Below, one piece after another: positions 55,286 through 63,623 of a stretch of DNA of 64,000 bases. The notes beneath the pieces are model-generated. The model made no database searches, was not told where the DNA came from, and worked only from the letters and a program-made list of their open reading frames with translations. Made by a program: the position numbers and the translations under genes. This DNA is from Antarcticimicrobium sp033791545 (GTDB lineage: Bacteria; Pseudomonadota; Alphaproteobacteria; Rhodobacterales; Rhodobacteraceae), in NCBI GenBank assembly GCA_033791545.1, contig JASJGL010000010.1:1-64000 (forward strand), given 5' to 3'. Every line of letters starts with the position of its first letter. Within the stretch, counting starts at the first letter, position 1.

Positions 55286-56089
55286 ATGCCCATACTACAG
55301 CTGTTTCTCGTCGCCGTGATTCAGGGAATTACCGAATTCCTGCCGATTTCTTCTTCGGGCCACCTGATTCTTTTCCCGCAGCTGACCGGATTGCAAGACC
55401 AAGGTCAGGTGATCGACGTCGCCGTGCATATGGGCACCCTCGGGGCGGTGGTCACCTATTTCTGGCGCGACGTGAAGCTGGGGCTTTGCGGAATACCCCA
55501 GCTGTTTCGTGGTCGGGCCGACAGCCCCGGCGCGCGGCTGGCGCTGGGGTTGATCATCGCCACCCTTCCGGTGGTGCTGGTTGGGGTTGTGCTGCATTTC
55601 ACCCACATCGATGCGGCGATGCGCTCGATCACCGTGATCGGCTGGACCATGCTTATCTTCGGGCTGGTGTTGTATTGGGCGGATCAGCGTGGCGCCAACA
55701 CCAAAAGCGCGGCGGACTGGACCCCGCGTGACGCGCTGATCATGGGTTTGTGGCAGGCGGTGGCGCTGATCCCTGGCACCTCGCGCTCGGGCATCACCAT
55801 CACCAGCGCCCGCCACATGGGCTATGCAAGAAACGAGGCGGCGCGGCTGTCGATGCTGATGTCGATCCCCACCATCCTCGCCTCTGGCGTGCTGCTGGGA
55901 ACCGAGGTCGCGATCGAGGCCGATGGCGCCGTGATCCGCGACGGCGCGCTGGCCGCACTGTTCGCCTTTTTCTCGGCCCTGCTGGCCCTCAGCGTGATGA
56001 TGCGGCTGTTGCGCAGCGTCAGCTTCACGCCCTATGTGGTCTATCGGGTGATCCTGGGCATCGGTCTGCTGGTCATCGCCTATTCGTAA
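55286..56089 (+). CDS. uppP: Undecaprenyl-diphosphatase UppP
   Basis: 267 residues, polytopic. The two active-site signatures are GITEFLPISSSGHLIL and ALIPGTSRSGITITSA. It dephosphorylates C55-PP to recycle the lipid carrier for peptidoglycan synthesis. Divergent from gltD and convergent with the NDUFA9-like gene; monocistronic. Confidence 0.95.
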   Translation: MPILQLFLVAVIQGITEFLPISSSGHLILFPQLTGLQDQGQVIDVAVHMGTLGAVVTYFWRDVKLGLCGIPQLFRGRADSPGARLALGLIIATLPVVLVGVVLHFTHIDAAMRSITVIGWTMLIFGLVLYWADQRGANTKSAADWTPRDALIMGLWQAVALIPGTSRSGITITSARHMGYARNEAARLSMLMSIPTILASGVLLGTEVAIEADGAVIRDGALAALFAFFSALLALSVMMRLLRSVSFTPYVVYRVILGIGLLVIAYS

Positions 56090-56149
56090 CGCCGCGCCCG
56101 GGTAAGGGCGCAGCGTGTTGAGGGCGGAATTTACTATAGGCGCACCCTG

Positions 56150-57133
56150 TTATGGACGCAGCTTGCGACCAGAGTGCATCAGCTCCGCATATTGACCTGC
56201 GGGGCGGAATTTCCACAGGTATTCCGGCAGCACCGATTCCATCGTGGTGGGGATGATCCCCAGCGCGTCAAAACCACGGGCACCATCGCTTACGACATTG
56301 TCATGCGCCAGGTTGTGCAGCTGATCGCGGGTCAGAACCTTGTTTTTCAGCAAGCCAAAGCTGACGAACTGGACCAGATCCAGAACCCCGGCCATGATCC
56401 CGGCGATCCAGAACGGCAGGCCGATCACGACCCGGCGGCGCTGGATCACCTCCAGCAAGGTTGTCATCATCTCGCGAAAGCTGGCCACGCGCGGCCCGCC
56501 CAGTTCATAAACACCGGATGTGGCCTGACCCAGCAAGGCCAATTCAGCAGCCTGCGCCACATCATCCACATAGACCGGCTGGAACTTGGTCGCGGCCGCG
56601 GCGATCGGCAGGAATGGCCCCATCCGGGTCATCGCCCCGAACCGGTTAAAGAATTGATCCTCTGCCCCGAAGATCACCGAGGGGCGCAGGATCACCGCGT
56701 TGGGCATGTGGCGCAAAACCGCCGCCTCGCCCGCAGCTTTGGTCCGGGCATAGGCGCTGTTGGAGTCGGCGTCGGCCCCGATGGCCGAGATATGCACCAT
56801 CTGCGCAACACCCTGTTCGGCGGCGATCCGGGCAATCCGCTCGGCTCCGGCCTCCTGGATGGCGGCAAAGCTGTTCTGGCCCGTTTCGGCCAGAAGTCCA
56901 ACGCAGTTCACCACCGCATCGGCCCCTTGCATCATCGCGGCAACCGACTCGTCGTCGCGGATATTGCACAGCAGCGGCTCGATCTGTCCGACCGCGCCAT
57001 AGGTTTTTACGAACATCGCCTCGTTCGGGCGACGCACGGCAACACGGATACGCCAGCCGGCTTTTGCCATCCGGCGTACGATATAGCGGCCGACAAAGCC
57101 CGATCCGCCGTAGATGGTGACCAGTTTCGACAT
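56150..57133 (-). CDS. NAD(P)-binding protein, complex I NDUFA9-like
   Basis: 327 residues, atypical short-chain dehydrogenase. The nucleotide motif is TIYGGSGFVGRYIVRRM; the catalytic region reads HISAIGADADSNSAYARTKAAGE, with Tyr-x3-Lys retained, and VILRPSVIFGAEDQFFNRF follows. The family corresponds to the mitochondrial NDUFA9 accessory subunit, present in alphaproteobacterial complex I, where it binds NADPH structurally. No nuo gene is nearby. Confidence 0.85.
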   Translation of the reverse strand: MSKLVTIYGGSGFVGRYIVRRMAKAGWRIRVAVRRPNEAMFVKTYGAVGQIEPLLCNIRDDESVAAMMQGADAVVNCVGLLAETGQNSFAAIQEAGAERIARIAAEQGVAQMVHISAIGADADSNSAYARTKAAGEAAVLRHMPNAVILRPSVIFGAEDQFFNRFGAMTRMGPFLPIAAAATKFQPVYVDDVAQAAELALLGQATSGVYELGGPRVASFREMMTTLLEVIQRRRVVIGLPFWIAGIMAGVLDLVQFVSFGLLKNKVLTRDQLHNLAHDNVVSDGARGFDALGIIPTTMESVLPEYLWKFRPAGQYAELMHSGRKLRP

Positions 57134-57296
57134 GGCATCGCTCCTGCTTATTTGTTCATTTCCGATCTACCGCCCCATGCCCAGCGGAACAAGGTGGAAA
57201 AACACCGCAGCCGCCTCCCGCCATCTCTCTTGGTAGGGGGGGGCTGGCCCCGTGGCGAGAAAATGAAAAAAGTTCGCGGCCGCGCGGAAAATCCGT

Positions 57297-57325
57297 TTGA
57301 CACCCCCCCCGAACATACTTAGAGA
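57297..57325 (+). promoter_or_regulatory. Sigma-70-type promoter of tRNA-Leu
   Basis: TTGACA (57297-57302), a 17-bp spacer that includes a run of eight C, and TAGAGA (57320-57325). The tRNA begins 18 bp downstream. Confidence 0.55.
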
Positions 57326-57342
57326 ACGGCCTCACGACACCT

Positions 57343-57428
57343 GCCCAGGTGGCGGAATGGTAGACGCGCTAGCTTCAGGTGCTAGTGTCTGTATGGACGT
57401 GGAGGTTCGAGTCCTCTCCTGGGCACCA
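57343..57428 (+). tRNA. tRNA-Leu (anticodon CAG)
   Basis: 86 nt with encoded CCA and a long variable arm, as expected for a class II tRNA. Acceptor GCCCAGG pairs with CCTGGGC; the anticodon stem CTAGC/GCTAG encloses TTCAGGT with anticodon CAG; the T-arm is GAGGTTCGAGTCCTC. Confidence 0.95.
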
Positions 57429-58149
57429 TAAAACCAAACTAGGTGTTTGATTTTATGAGATTATGTCTAATTTTCAAAATCCACATCACGATAGCTGTTT
57501 ACTCTTCGCGTTGTGGTGGCCGGTCCGACCACCCTCATAGCTGAGGGCGCCAGAGGCTCGCGCCGCACGCTCTTCCTTCCGCATCCGTAGCGCTTGCATT
57601 GGCCAAAAGTCGATGCTTCGAGGCGACGACTGCCGGTCTTCCTCAAACCGAAATCCTGCGGGCGGTCCTGCCTTGCACTGGCTTCGCTCCCGGCTGCGGA
57701 GAACTGGGGCTTTACATGCAACCTCATGGTTGTGGGAAACCTGTCAGCACCGCTTGATACCCGCAACACAGCGGCTCTCTCTGACAATTATTTCTGCCCC
57801 ACATTCCGCATGTTCCCGCGAGCCGCGTCCCCCAGCGAGATACGGAAGTTTCAACAATGTAATCAGCAAGATACAGTCAAAACCAAAAGGAGCATCAGGC
57901 CGCCCGCAGGGGTTATTCTGGGCGCCGGGACCGCGTATATTCCCCCTCGGGCCGTCCATTTCTTAGGGTTTTGCTTTTTCTGCCCCGAGAACTGGCGCAC
58001 AAACGCATGTGGCGGCGGCATCCAGTCATCGAAAGTCAGACTGATTTTCGATCATTGCAAACCGCCGACGGGGGGAGCGCCTTGTCTTGCCAGTTTGAAC
58101 CAAGCGGTTTAGCAAGGCGCCTCGTTATTGTTTAAAAAGGAGGGGTCAC
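57429..58149. other. 721-bp gene-poor region between tRNA-Leu and a TRAP operon
   Basis: Composition changes to AT-rich just behind the tRNA (57430-57480). Frames on both strands lack ribosome sites and recognisable domains. The last 75 bp hold a nested hairpin (58077-58120) and the strong AAGGAGGGG ribosome site of the downstream dctP. I see no integrase or transposase remnant. Confidence 0.5.
58077..58120 (+). promoter_or_regulatory. Structured leader hairpin upstream of the second dctP
   Basis: GCGCCTTG (58077-58084) pairs with CAAGGCGC (58113-58120), with an inner AACC-AAGC-GGTT stem. A T-rich stretch (CTCGTTATTGTTT) follows. It could be an attenuator or the end of a small RNA. Confidence 0.4.
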
Positions 58150-59145
58150 ATGTCTAAATCAATTCGTTTTCCCATGCTTGGCGGCGCAGCAGCTCTGCTA
58201 AGCTTGGCCTGCATCGCGGGCACCGCTGTCGCTCAGACCGAAGTCAAGATCGGCTATGCGCTCGCGCCCAATTCGCATTACGGCGTTGCCGCCAAGAAAT
58301 TCGATGACGTCGTCACGGCCGAGACCGACGGAAAATTCGAGTTCAAGCATTTTCCCTCCTCTGGCCTTGGTGGCGAGCGTGAAGTGATCGAAGGGCTGCA
58401 AATCGGCACCATCGAGGCGACCATCGTTTCCTCGGGGACGCTGGCCAACTTCGTGCCTGAAACCGGCGTGTTCGACATCCCGTTCCTGTTCCGTGATCTT
58501 GGCCATGCGCGCCGCGTTCTGGACGGCCCGGTCGGTCAGGAGATCCTGGCAAAGTTCGACGCTGTCGGCCTGCATGCGCTGGCTTGGGGCGAGCAGGGCT
58601 TTCGCCACATCACCAACAACCGCAATCCGATCACCACGCCGGCTGATGTCGCTGGCCTGAAGATCCGCACCATGGAAAACCCGGTGCACCTTGAGGCGTT
58701 CAACACGCTGGGCGCCGCGCCCACCCCGATGGCCTGGCCCGAGGTGGTTTCGTCGCTGCAACAGGGTGTGATCGACGGTCAGGAAAACCCGCTGTCGGTG
58801 ATCGTCTCGGTCAAGCTGAACGAAGTGCAGAAATACCTGACCCTGTCGGGCCATGTCTATTCGCCGGCAATGCTTCTGGTGTCCAAACCGTTTTGGGACG
58901 GGCTGAGCGACGAGGACAAGGTCGCCTTTGAAAAGGGTGCGACCGAAGCTGTCGCCGCGATGCGCGGCTTTGTGGACGATGTCGAAGTCAGCGGCGTCGC
59001 AACCTTGAAAGAGCGTGGCATGATCGTGGGCGAGTTGAGCACCGAGCAGAAAGCCGCCTTCCAGCAGGCCGTGCAAGGCGCCTATGAGACCTACTACAAA
59101 ACCTACGACAAAGCGCTGATCGACCGCATCATCGCAACCAAGTAA
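58150..59145 (+). CDS. TRAP transporter solute-binding protein (DctP family), second system
   Basis: 331 residues with signal peptide ending TAVAQ. Mature start TEVKIGYALAPNSHYGVAAKK; the ligand arginine is in GLKIRTMENPVHLEAFNTLGA and VIDGQENPLSVI follows, all typical of DctP proteins for C4-dicarboxylate-like or other organic acids. A strong ribosome site (AAGGAGGGG). The substrate is unknown; the nitronate monooxygenase downstream hints at a nitro or related acid only weakly. Confidence 0.9.
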   Translation: MSKSIRFPMLGGAAALLSLACIAGTAVAQTEVKIGYALAPNSHYGVAAKKFDDVVTAETDGKFEFKHFPSSGLGGEREVIEGLQIGTIEATIVSSGTLANFVPETGVFDIPFLFRDLGHARRVLDGPVGQEILAKFDAVGLHALAWGEQGFRHITNNRNPITTPADVAGLKIRTMENPVHLEAFNTLGAAPTPMAWPEVVSSLQQGVIDGQENPLSVIVSVKLNEVQKYLTLSGHVYSPAMLLVSKPFWDGLSDEDKVAFEKGATEAVAAMRGFVDDVEVSGVATLKERGMIVGELSTEQKAAFQQAVQGAYETYYKTYDKALIDRIIATK

Positions 59146-59166
59146 TCGCAGCCTTGCGTTCAAGAT

Positions 59167-59197
59167 CTCGGGGCCGGTTCAAACCACTGGCCCCGAG
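59167..59197 (+). other. Hairpin between the second dctP and dctQ
   Basis: CTCGGGGCC pairs with GGCCCCGAG (9 bp) and the loop contains a further GGTT/AACC stem. Placed like the hairpin at 10466 in the other TRAP operon. Confidence 0.65.
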
Positions 59198-59225
59198 GCA
59201 CGCGCTGCGCAGACAGGATAAACCC

Positions 59226-59741
59226 ATGAGCAGGTTGGAGCGGGGCTTTGTCGCCCTCAACAAATGGGCAGTGATCGCCATGATCGCCGGTATGGCGCTG
59301 GTCGTCGGAGCCAATGTCGCGCTGCGCTACACCACCAATAATTCATTGCCCTGGGCCGATGAGGTCGCGCGGTATCTGATGATCTGGATGACATTCATCG
59401 GTGCCGGCCTTGCGCTGCGCACCGGCGGCCATGTCGCGATAACCAATTTGCAGGATGCGCTGCCGCGGCGGGCGCAGATCGTGCTGCGCGCCGGGATCGT
59501 TCTGATCCTGCTGGCGTTCTTCGTGTTCATGATCGTAACAGGACAAGAGTATCTGACGCGGATGCAATATCAGAAAAGCCCCGCTTTGCGGCTTTCATAC
59601 AAATATGTCTATGCGGCCATGCCGGTCGGATTCGCGCTGATGAGCGTGCATCTGCTGCTGATCGCGCGCCAGTTCATCATGGCAGGCACCTATCGGGATG
59701 CGCCGACCGGCGACGCCCTGCCCGGTGCCGCCAATGGCTGA
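59226..59741 (+). CDS. TRAP transporter small permease (DctQ family), second system
   Basis: 171 residues with four transmembrane helices, beginning MSRLERGFVALNKWAVIAMI. NNSLPWADEVARYLMIWMTFIGAG is the DctQ signature. ATG at 59226 follows AGGATAAA; the upstream open frame includes the intergenic hairpin and is rejected. Overlaps dctM by 8 bp. Confidence 0.88.
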   Translation: MSRLERGFVALNKWAVIAMIAGMALVVGANVALRYTTNNSLPWADEVARYLMIWMTFIGAGLALRTGGHVAITNLQDALPRRAQIVLRAGIVLILLAFFVFMIVTGQEYLTRMQYQKSPALRLSYKYVYAAMPVGFALMSVHLLLIARQFIMAGTYRDAPTGDALPGAANG

Positions 59742-61017
59742 GATCCTTTTTCCCGCCCTGTTCCTGCTGATGGCGCTAGGGTTGCCAGTCGCCTTCTCCA
59801 TGGCGATTGCGGTGTTCTGTGCCCTGACGATGGCCAGCACCTATCCCGAGATCGTCGTGGTCAAAGAGATGTTTGCCGGCCTCGATTCCTTTCCGCTGCT
59901 GGCGGTGCCCTTCTTTGTGCTGGCCGCCGAATTGATGACCGGTGGCGCGATCACCCATCACCTGTTGCGCTTCGCGGCACAGTTCGTCGGCCATCTGCGC
60001 GGCGGTCTGGGCCATGCCAACGTGATTTCCTCGTCGCTGTTCGCAGGGATTTCCGGCTCGGCACTGGCCGATGCCGCCGGTCCCGGCGCGATGATGATCC
60101 GGATGATGGAAAAGGGCGGATACGACCGCGCCTATGCCGGGGCGCTGACGATTTCCAGCGCCGTGGTCGGGCCGATCATTCCCCCCTCGATCACGATGAT
60201 CATTTACGCCATGCAGGACGAAGAGGTCTCGGTCGGATCGCTGTTCATGGCCGGGATCGTTCCGGGCTTGCTGATTACCGCGGCGATGCTGGCCACCAAC
60301 GCGATCATGGCGCGCAAGCGTGGCTATCACGGGGTCGGAAGCCGCCCCGGCGTGGCCGAAATGATCCGCACCACAGCGGTAGCGCTGCCGGCGCTAATGC
60401 TGATCGTTCTGGTGGTTGGCGGTATCCGGTTTGGCATCTTCACCCCGACCGAGGCCTCGGTGATCGCTGTCTTCTATGCGCTGATCTGCGGCATGTTCGT
60501 GTACCGCACACTGCATCTGCGCGATCTGCCGCAGATCCTGTTGCGTGCGGCGCTGATCAGCTCGGCGGTTCTGCTGATTCTGGGCGCGGCACGGGCCTTT
60601 GCCTGGATTCTGATCATCGAAGGCATCCCGCAGGACCTGGCCCAGACCATCATTGGCTGGGATCTTAGCCCGGTGATGTTTCTGCTGACGGTCAATGTGC
60701 TGCTGCTGGTGTTCGGTCTGTTCATGGATCCGCTGCCCGGAGTGATGATCTTGGTGCCAATTCTTGCACCGATCAGCCATGCGCTGGGGATCGCCCCGGA
60801 ACATTTTGCCATCGTTGTGATCGTCAACCTGACCATGGGCCTTGCCACGCCCCCCGTGGGGGCCTTGATCTATGTGGTGTCCTCGGCGACCCAGATGCGC
60901 CCGGCGGCGCTGATCCGTGAACTGCCGCCGTTCTTTCTGGCAGGCATTATCGTCTTGTTGCTGCTGACCTTCGTGCCCACCCTGTCAACATGGCTGCCGC
61001 AGGTCAGCGGCGTCTGA
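59734..61017 (+). CDS. TRAP transporter large permease (DctM family), second system
   Basis: 427 residues, the standard DctM length without the insert seen in the benzoate-linked paralogue. MAEILFPALFLLMALGLPVAFSM, GLGHANVISSSLFAGISGSALAD and GPIIPPSITMIIYAM are family landmarks. The start overlaps the dctQ end. Twelve transmembrane helices expected; sodium- or proton-coupled import. Confidence 0.92.
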   Translation: MAEILFPALFLLMALGLPVAFSMAIAVFCALTMASTYPEIVVVKEMFAGLDSFPLLAVPFFVLAAELMTGGAITHHLLRFAAQFVGHLRGGLGHANVISSSLFAGISGSALADAAGPGAMMIRMMEKGGYDRAYAGALTISSAVVGPIIPPSITMIIYAMQDEEVSVGSLFMAGIVPGLLITAAMLATNAIMARKRGYHGVGSRPGVAEMIRTTAVALPALMLIVLVVGGIRFGIFTPTEASVIAVFYALICGMFVYRTLHLRDLPQILLRAALISSAVLLILGAARAFAWILIIEGIPQDLAQTIIGWDLSPVMFLLTVNVLLLVFGLFMDPLPGVMILVPILAPISHALGIAPEHFAIVVIVNLTMGLATPPVGALIYVVSSATQMRPAALIRELPPFFLAGIIVLLLLTFVPTLSTWLPQVSGV

Positions 61018-61178
61018 CTGCGATTGATCGCTTCGCCGGGGGGTTCCCTGCCCCCGGCGGCGCAACTCTCACGCCACGTCCGACTTGCGCGTGCCCGGCG
61101 CAATGGCCAAAACCGACGGCGGGACGCGTGGCCGGGGCCGCCCCTGCCGCGCGCCGTGAGGAACGAAAGGACGCCCCC

Positions 61179-62168
61179 GTGACCATGCCCCCGGCTTTTG
61201 AACATCTGCGCCTGCCGCTGATCGGCAGCCCGCTTTTCATCATCTCGAACCCCGACCTGGTGATCGCCCAGTGCAAGGCGGGGATCGTCGGTGCGTTCCC
61301 GGCGCTGAACGCCCGGGAAAAGGAAGGCGAGCCGATCGAGCTGGAACGCTGGCTCACCCGCATCACCGAAGAACTCGACCGCCATAATCAGGCCAACCCC
61401 GACCGCCCCGCCGCGCCCTTTGCGGTAAACCAGATCGTGCACCGCTCGAACGCGCGGCTGGAACGCGATGTCGAGATTTGCACCAAATACAAGGTGCCGG
61501 TCTGGATCACCTCGCTGGGGGCGCAAACCTGGGTCAACGACGCGGCGCATTCGGCGGGTGGCATCACCCTGCACGATGTGATCAACAACAAGTTTGCCAA
61601 AAAGGCCGTGGAAAAAGGCGCCGACGGGCTGATCGCGGTGGCCGCCGGTGCCGGGGGTCATGCCGGTGCCATGTCGCCCTTTGCGCTGGTGCAGGAAATC
61701 CGCGACTGGTTCGACGGGCCGCTGTTCCTGTCTGGCGCCATCGCGCGCGGTGACAGCCTGTTGGCGGCGCAAGCCATGGGGGCTGACGGCGGCTATATGG
61801 GATCAGCCTTTATCGCCACGCAAGAGGCCAACGCCGAAGACCGCTACAAGCAGATGATCGTCGAAGGCGGCGCCGATGACATCGTCTATTCCGATCTGTT
61901 CACCGGGGTCTGGGGGAACTACCTGAAACCCTCGATCGCGGCGGCGGGCATGGACCCGGACAGGCTCGAACGCTCCGACCCTTCAAAGATGGATTTCGGC
62001 CCAGACCGGGAAAAACCCAAAAGCTGGAAGGAAATCTGGGGCTCTGGCCAAGGCATCGGTGCGGTCGACAAGGTGGTTCCGGCGGCGGATCTGGTCGAGC
62101 GCATCGCGCGCGAATATCTCGCCGCGCAAGACCGGCTGGCAAAGACACTGGGCTGGACCCAGGGCTAA
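61179..62168 (+). CDS. Nitronate monooxygenase family protein (FMN)
   Basis: 329 residues from GTG 61179, preferred because AAAGGA lies 7 nt upstream; ATG 61185 is also possible. FMN-binding TIM barrel with AVAAGAGGHAGAMSPFALV, LSGAIARGDSLLAAQAMGADGGYMGSAFIAT typical of NMO/2-nitropropane dioxygenase-like proteins. These oxidise alkyl nitronates such as propionate 3-nitronate, although many members have other roles. It sits 161 bp after the TRAP dctM on the same strand. Confidence 0.85.
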   Translation: MTMPPAFEHLRLPLIGSPLFIISNPDLVIAQCKAGIVGAFPALNAREKEGEPIELERWLTRITEELDRHNQANPDRPAAPFAVNQIVHRSNARLERDVEICTKYKVPVWITSLGAQTWVNDAAHSAGGITLHDVINNKFAKKAVEKGADGLIAVAAGAGGHAGAMSPFALVQEIRDWFDGPLFLSGAIARGDSLLAAQAMGADGGYMGSAFIATQEANAEDRYKQMIVEGGADDIVYSDLFTGVWGNYLKPSIAAAGMDPDRLERSDPSKMDFGPDREKPKSWKEIWGSGQGIGAVDKVVPAADLVERIAREYLAAQDRLAKTLGWTQG

Positions 62169-62185
62169 CCTCCGTCACACCAACA

Positions 62186-62212
62186 GATCGCCCGGCGACA
62201 GCCCGGGCGATC
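62186..62212. terminator. Hairpin between convergent NMO and puuD genes
   Basis: GATCGCCCGG pairs perfectly with CCGGGCGATC (10 bp, 7-nt loop). No uridine tract on either strand. Its place between convergent stops suggests a bidirectional terminator or 3'-end protector. Confidence 0.5.
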
Positions 62213-62236
62213 CCCCGGCGCCGAGCGGTCCCGGTC

Positions 62237-63496
62237 TCAGTTCTGCGCCAACCTGAACGGCAGGGCCTGCGCGCCGGCGCGATACCACGCCGCGATCTGC
62301 GCCCGCTCTTCCGGCTCGATCCAACTCACATTCGCGGGCGGCATCGCCACGCTCACCCCGGCCTGCAAATAGATCTGCCGCGCCGCCGCGGCGATCTCGG
62401 GCCGGGTTTCCAGCAACACGTTCTTGGGCGCGCGGTGAACCCCGTCCCAGGCCGGCTCGCGTGTGTGGCACATGGAACAGCGGCCCATCACGATATCAAC
62501 AACCTCGTCAAACCCCTCAGCCTCGGCAAACACGGTCTCGGTCGGGGTCAGCGCGCGCGCCTCGCTCTCCTCATAGCTCGACTGTTCCGGCGCCGCGGTC
62601 GACAGGGCCATGATCGCGACGAACAGCGCCGCCGTCGCGACCCAGGTCCAGATCGGGTTGCCCTTGCGCGCATGGCGGGTGTTGAAATAATGCCGGATCG
62701 TCACCCCCATCAGAAACACCAGCGCCGCGATCGCCCAGTTGTAGCGGGTCGCAAAGGCCAGCGGATAGTGGGTCGACAGCATCAGGAACACCACCGGCAG
62801 GGTCAGATAATTGTTGTGGGTCGAACGCAGCTTGGCGATCTTGCCGTATTTCGCATCCGGCACCCGTCCGGCCTTGAGATCGGCCACCACGATCTTCTGG
62901 TTCGGGATGATGACAAAGAACACATTGGCCGTCATGATCGTCGCGGTGAAGGCCCCCAGATGCAGCATCATCGCCCGGCCCGTGAAGATCTGGTTATAAC
63001 CCCAGCCCATCGCCACCAGCAGCACGAACAACAGCACCATCAGCAAGGTCGGGCGCTCTCCCAATCCCGACTTGCACAGGAAATCATAGATCAACCACCC
63101 CACCGTCAGCGAGACGGCGGAAATCGCGATCCCCTGCCACAGCGCAAGATCGGCCTTGCCGGCGTCGATCAGAAACAGCTCTCCACCGGCCCAATAGACG
63201 ATCATCAACATCGCCGCGCCGCTTAACCAGGTCGAATAGCTTTCCCATTTGAACCATGTCAGATGCTCGGGCATGTGCTCCGGCGCGACCAGATATTTCT
63301 GGATGTGATAAAATCCGCCGCCGTGAACCTGCCATTCCTCGCCATACGCGCCCACGGGCAGATGCGGTGCCTTGCGTAGCCCCAGATCCAGCGCGATGAA
63401 ATAAAACGAAGACCCGATCCAAGCGATCGCGGTAATCACGTGCAGCCATCGCACCGCAAAGGCCAACCAGTCCCAGATGATCGCCACGTCCTGCAT
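62237..63496 (-). CDS. puuD: Urate hydroxylase PuuD (membrane, C-terminal cytochrome c)
   Basis: 419 residues. Eight or so transmembrane helices (DUF989/PuuD region: WLHVITAIAWIGSSFYFIALD, WFKWESYSTWLSGAAML) are followed by a periplasmic monohaem c domain with CSMCHTREP and the distal VAMPPANVSW methionine. PuuD oxidises urate to 5-hydroxyisourate with electrons passed through the fused cytochrome. ATG at 63496 has AAAGGAG upstream. No other uricolytic gene is visible; the LysR gene divergent from it may regulate it. Confidence 0.92.
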   Translation of the reverse strand: MQDVAIIWDWLAFAVRWLHVITAIAWIGSSFYFIALDLGLRKAPHLPVGAYGEEWQVHGGGFYHIQKYLVAPEHMPEHLTWFKWESYSTWLSGAAMLMIVYWAGGELFLIDAGKADLALWQGIAISAVSLTVGWLIYDFLCKSGLGERPTLLMVLLFVLLVAMGWGYNQIFTGRAMMLHLGAFTATIMTANVFFVIIPNQKIVVADLKAGRVPDAKYGKIAKLRSTHNNYLTLPVVFLMLSTHYPLAFATRYNWAIAALVFLMGVTIRHYFNTRHARKGNPIWTWVATAALFVAIMALSTAAPEQSSYEESEARALTPTETVFAEAEGFDEVVDIVMGRCSMCHTREPAWDGVHRAPKNVLLETRPEIAAAARQIYLQAGVSVAMPPANVSWIEPEERAQIAAWYRAGAQALPFRLAQN

Positions 63497-63528
63497 CGGT
63501 TTCTCCTTTGGGTATTTTACCCCGCGCC

Positions 63529-63562
63529 AGCCTGTTCCAGTCCCGTGCTAGCCTATTCCAGT
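63529..63562. promoter_or_regulatory. Direct repeat with 21-bp period between puuD and lysR
   Basis: AGCCTGTTCCAGT (63529-63541) and AGCCTATTCCAGT (63550-63562) match at 12 of 13 positions and lie exactly two helical turns apart. Candidate binding sites of the divergent LysR regulator. Confidence 0.6.
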
Positions 63563-63623
63563 ATTGTCATGTATCCGGGGAAAGCGCCAAGATGCTTCAA
63601 ATAAAAACGAATAATGAGCCCCG

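Noticed and set aside
57467..57787. 106-residue open frame on the minus strand behind tRNA-Leu
   Set aside because: No ribosome site, no conserved motif, and composition rich in Arg and Ser; not supported as a gene.
57343..58149. Integrated element at tRNA-Leu
   Set aside because: No integrase, phage or plasmid gene follows, and no repeated tRNA 3' end was found by eye within the window.
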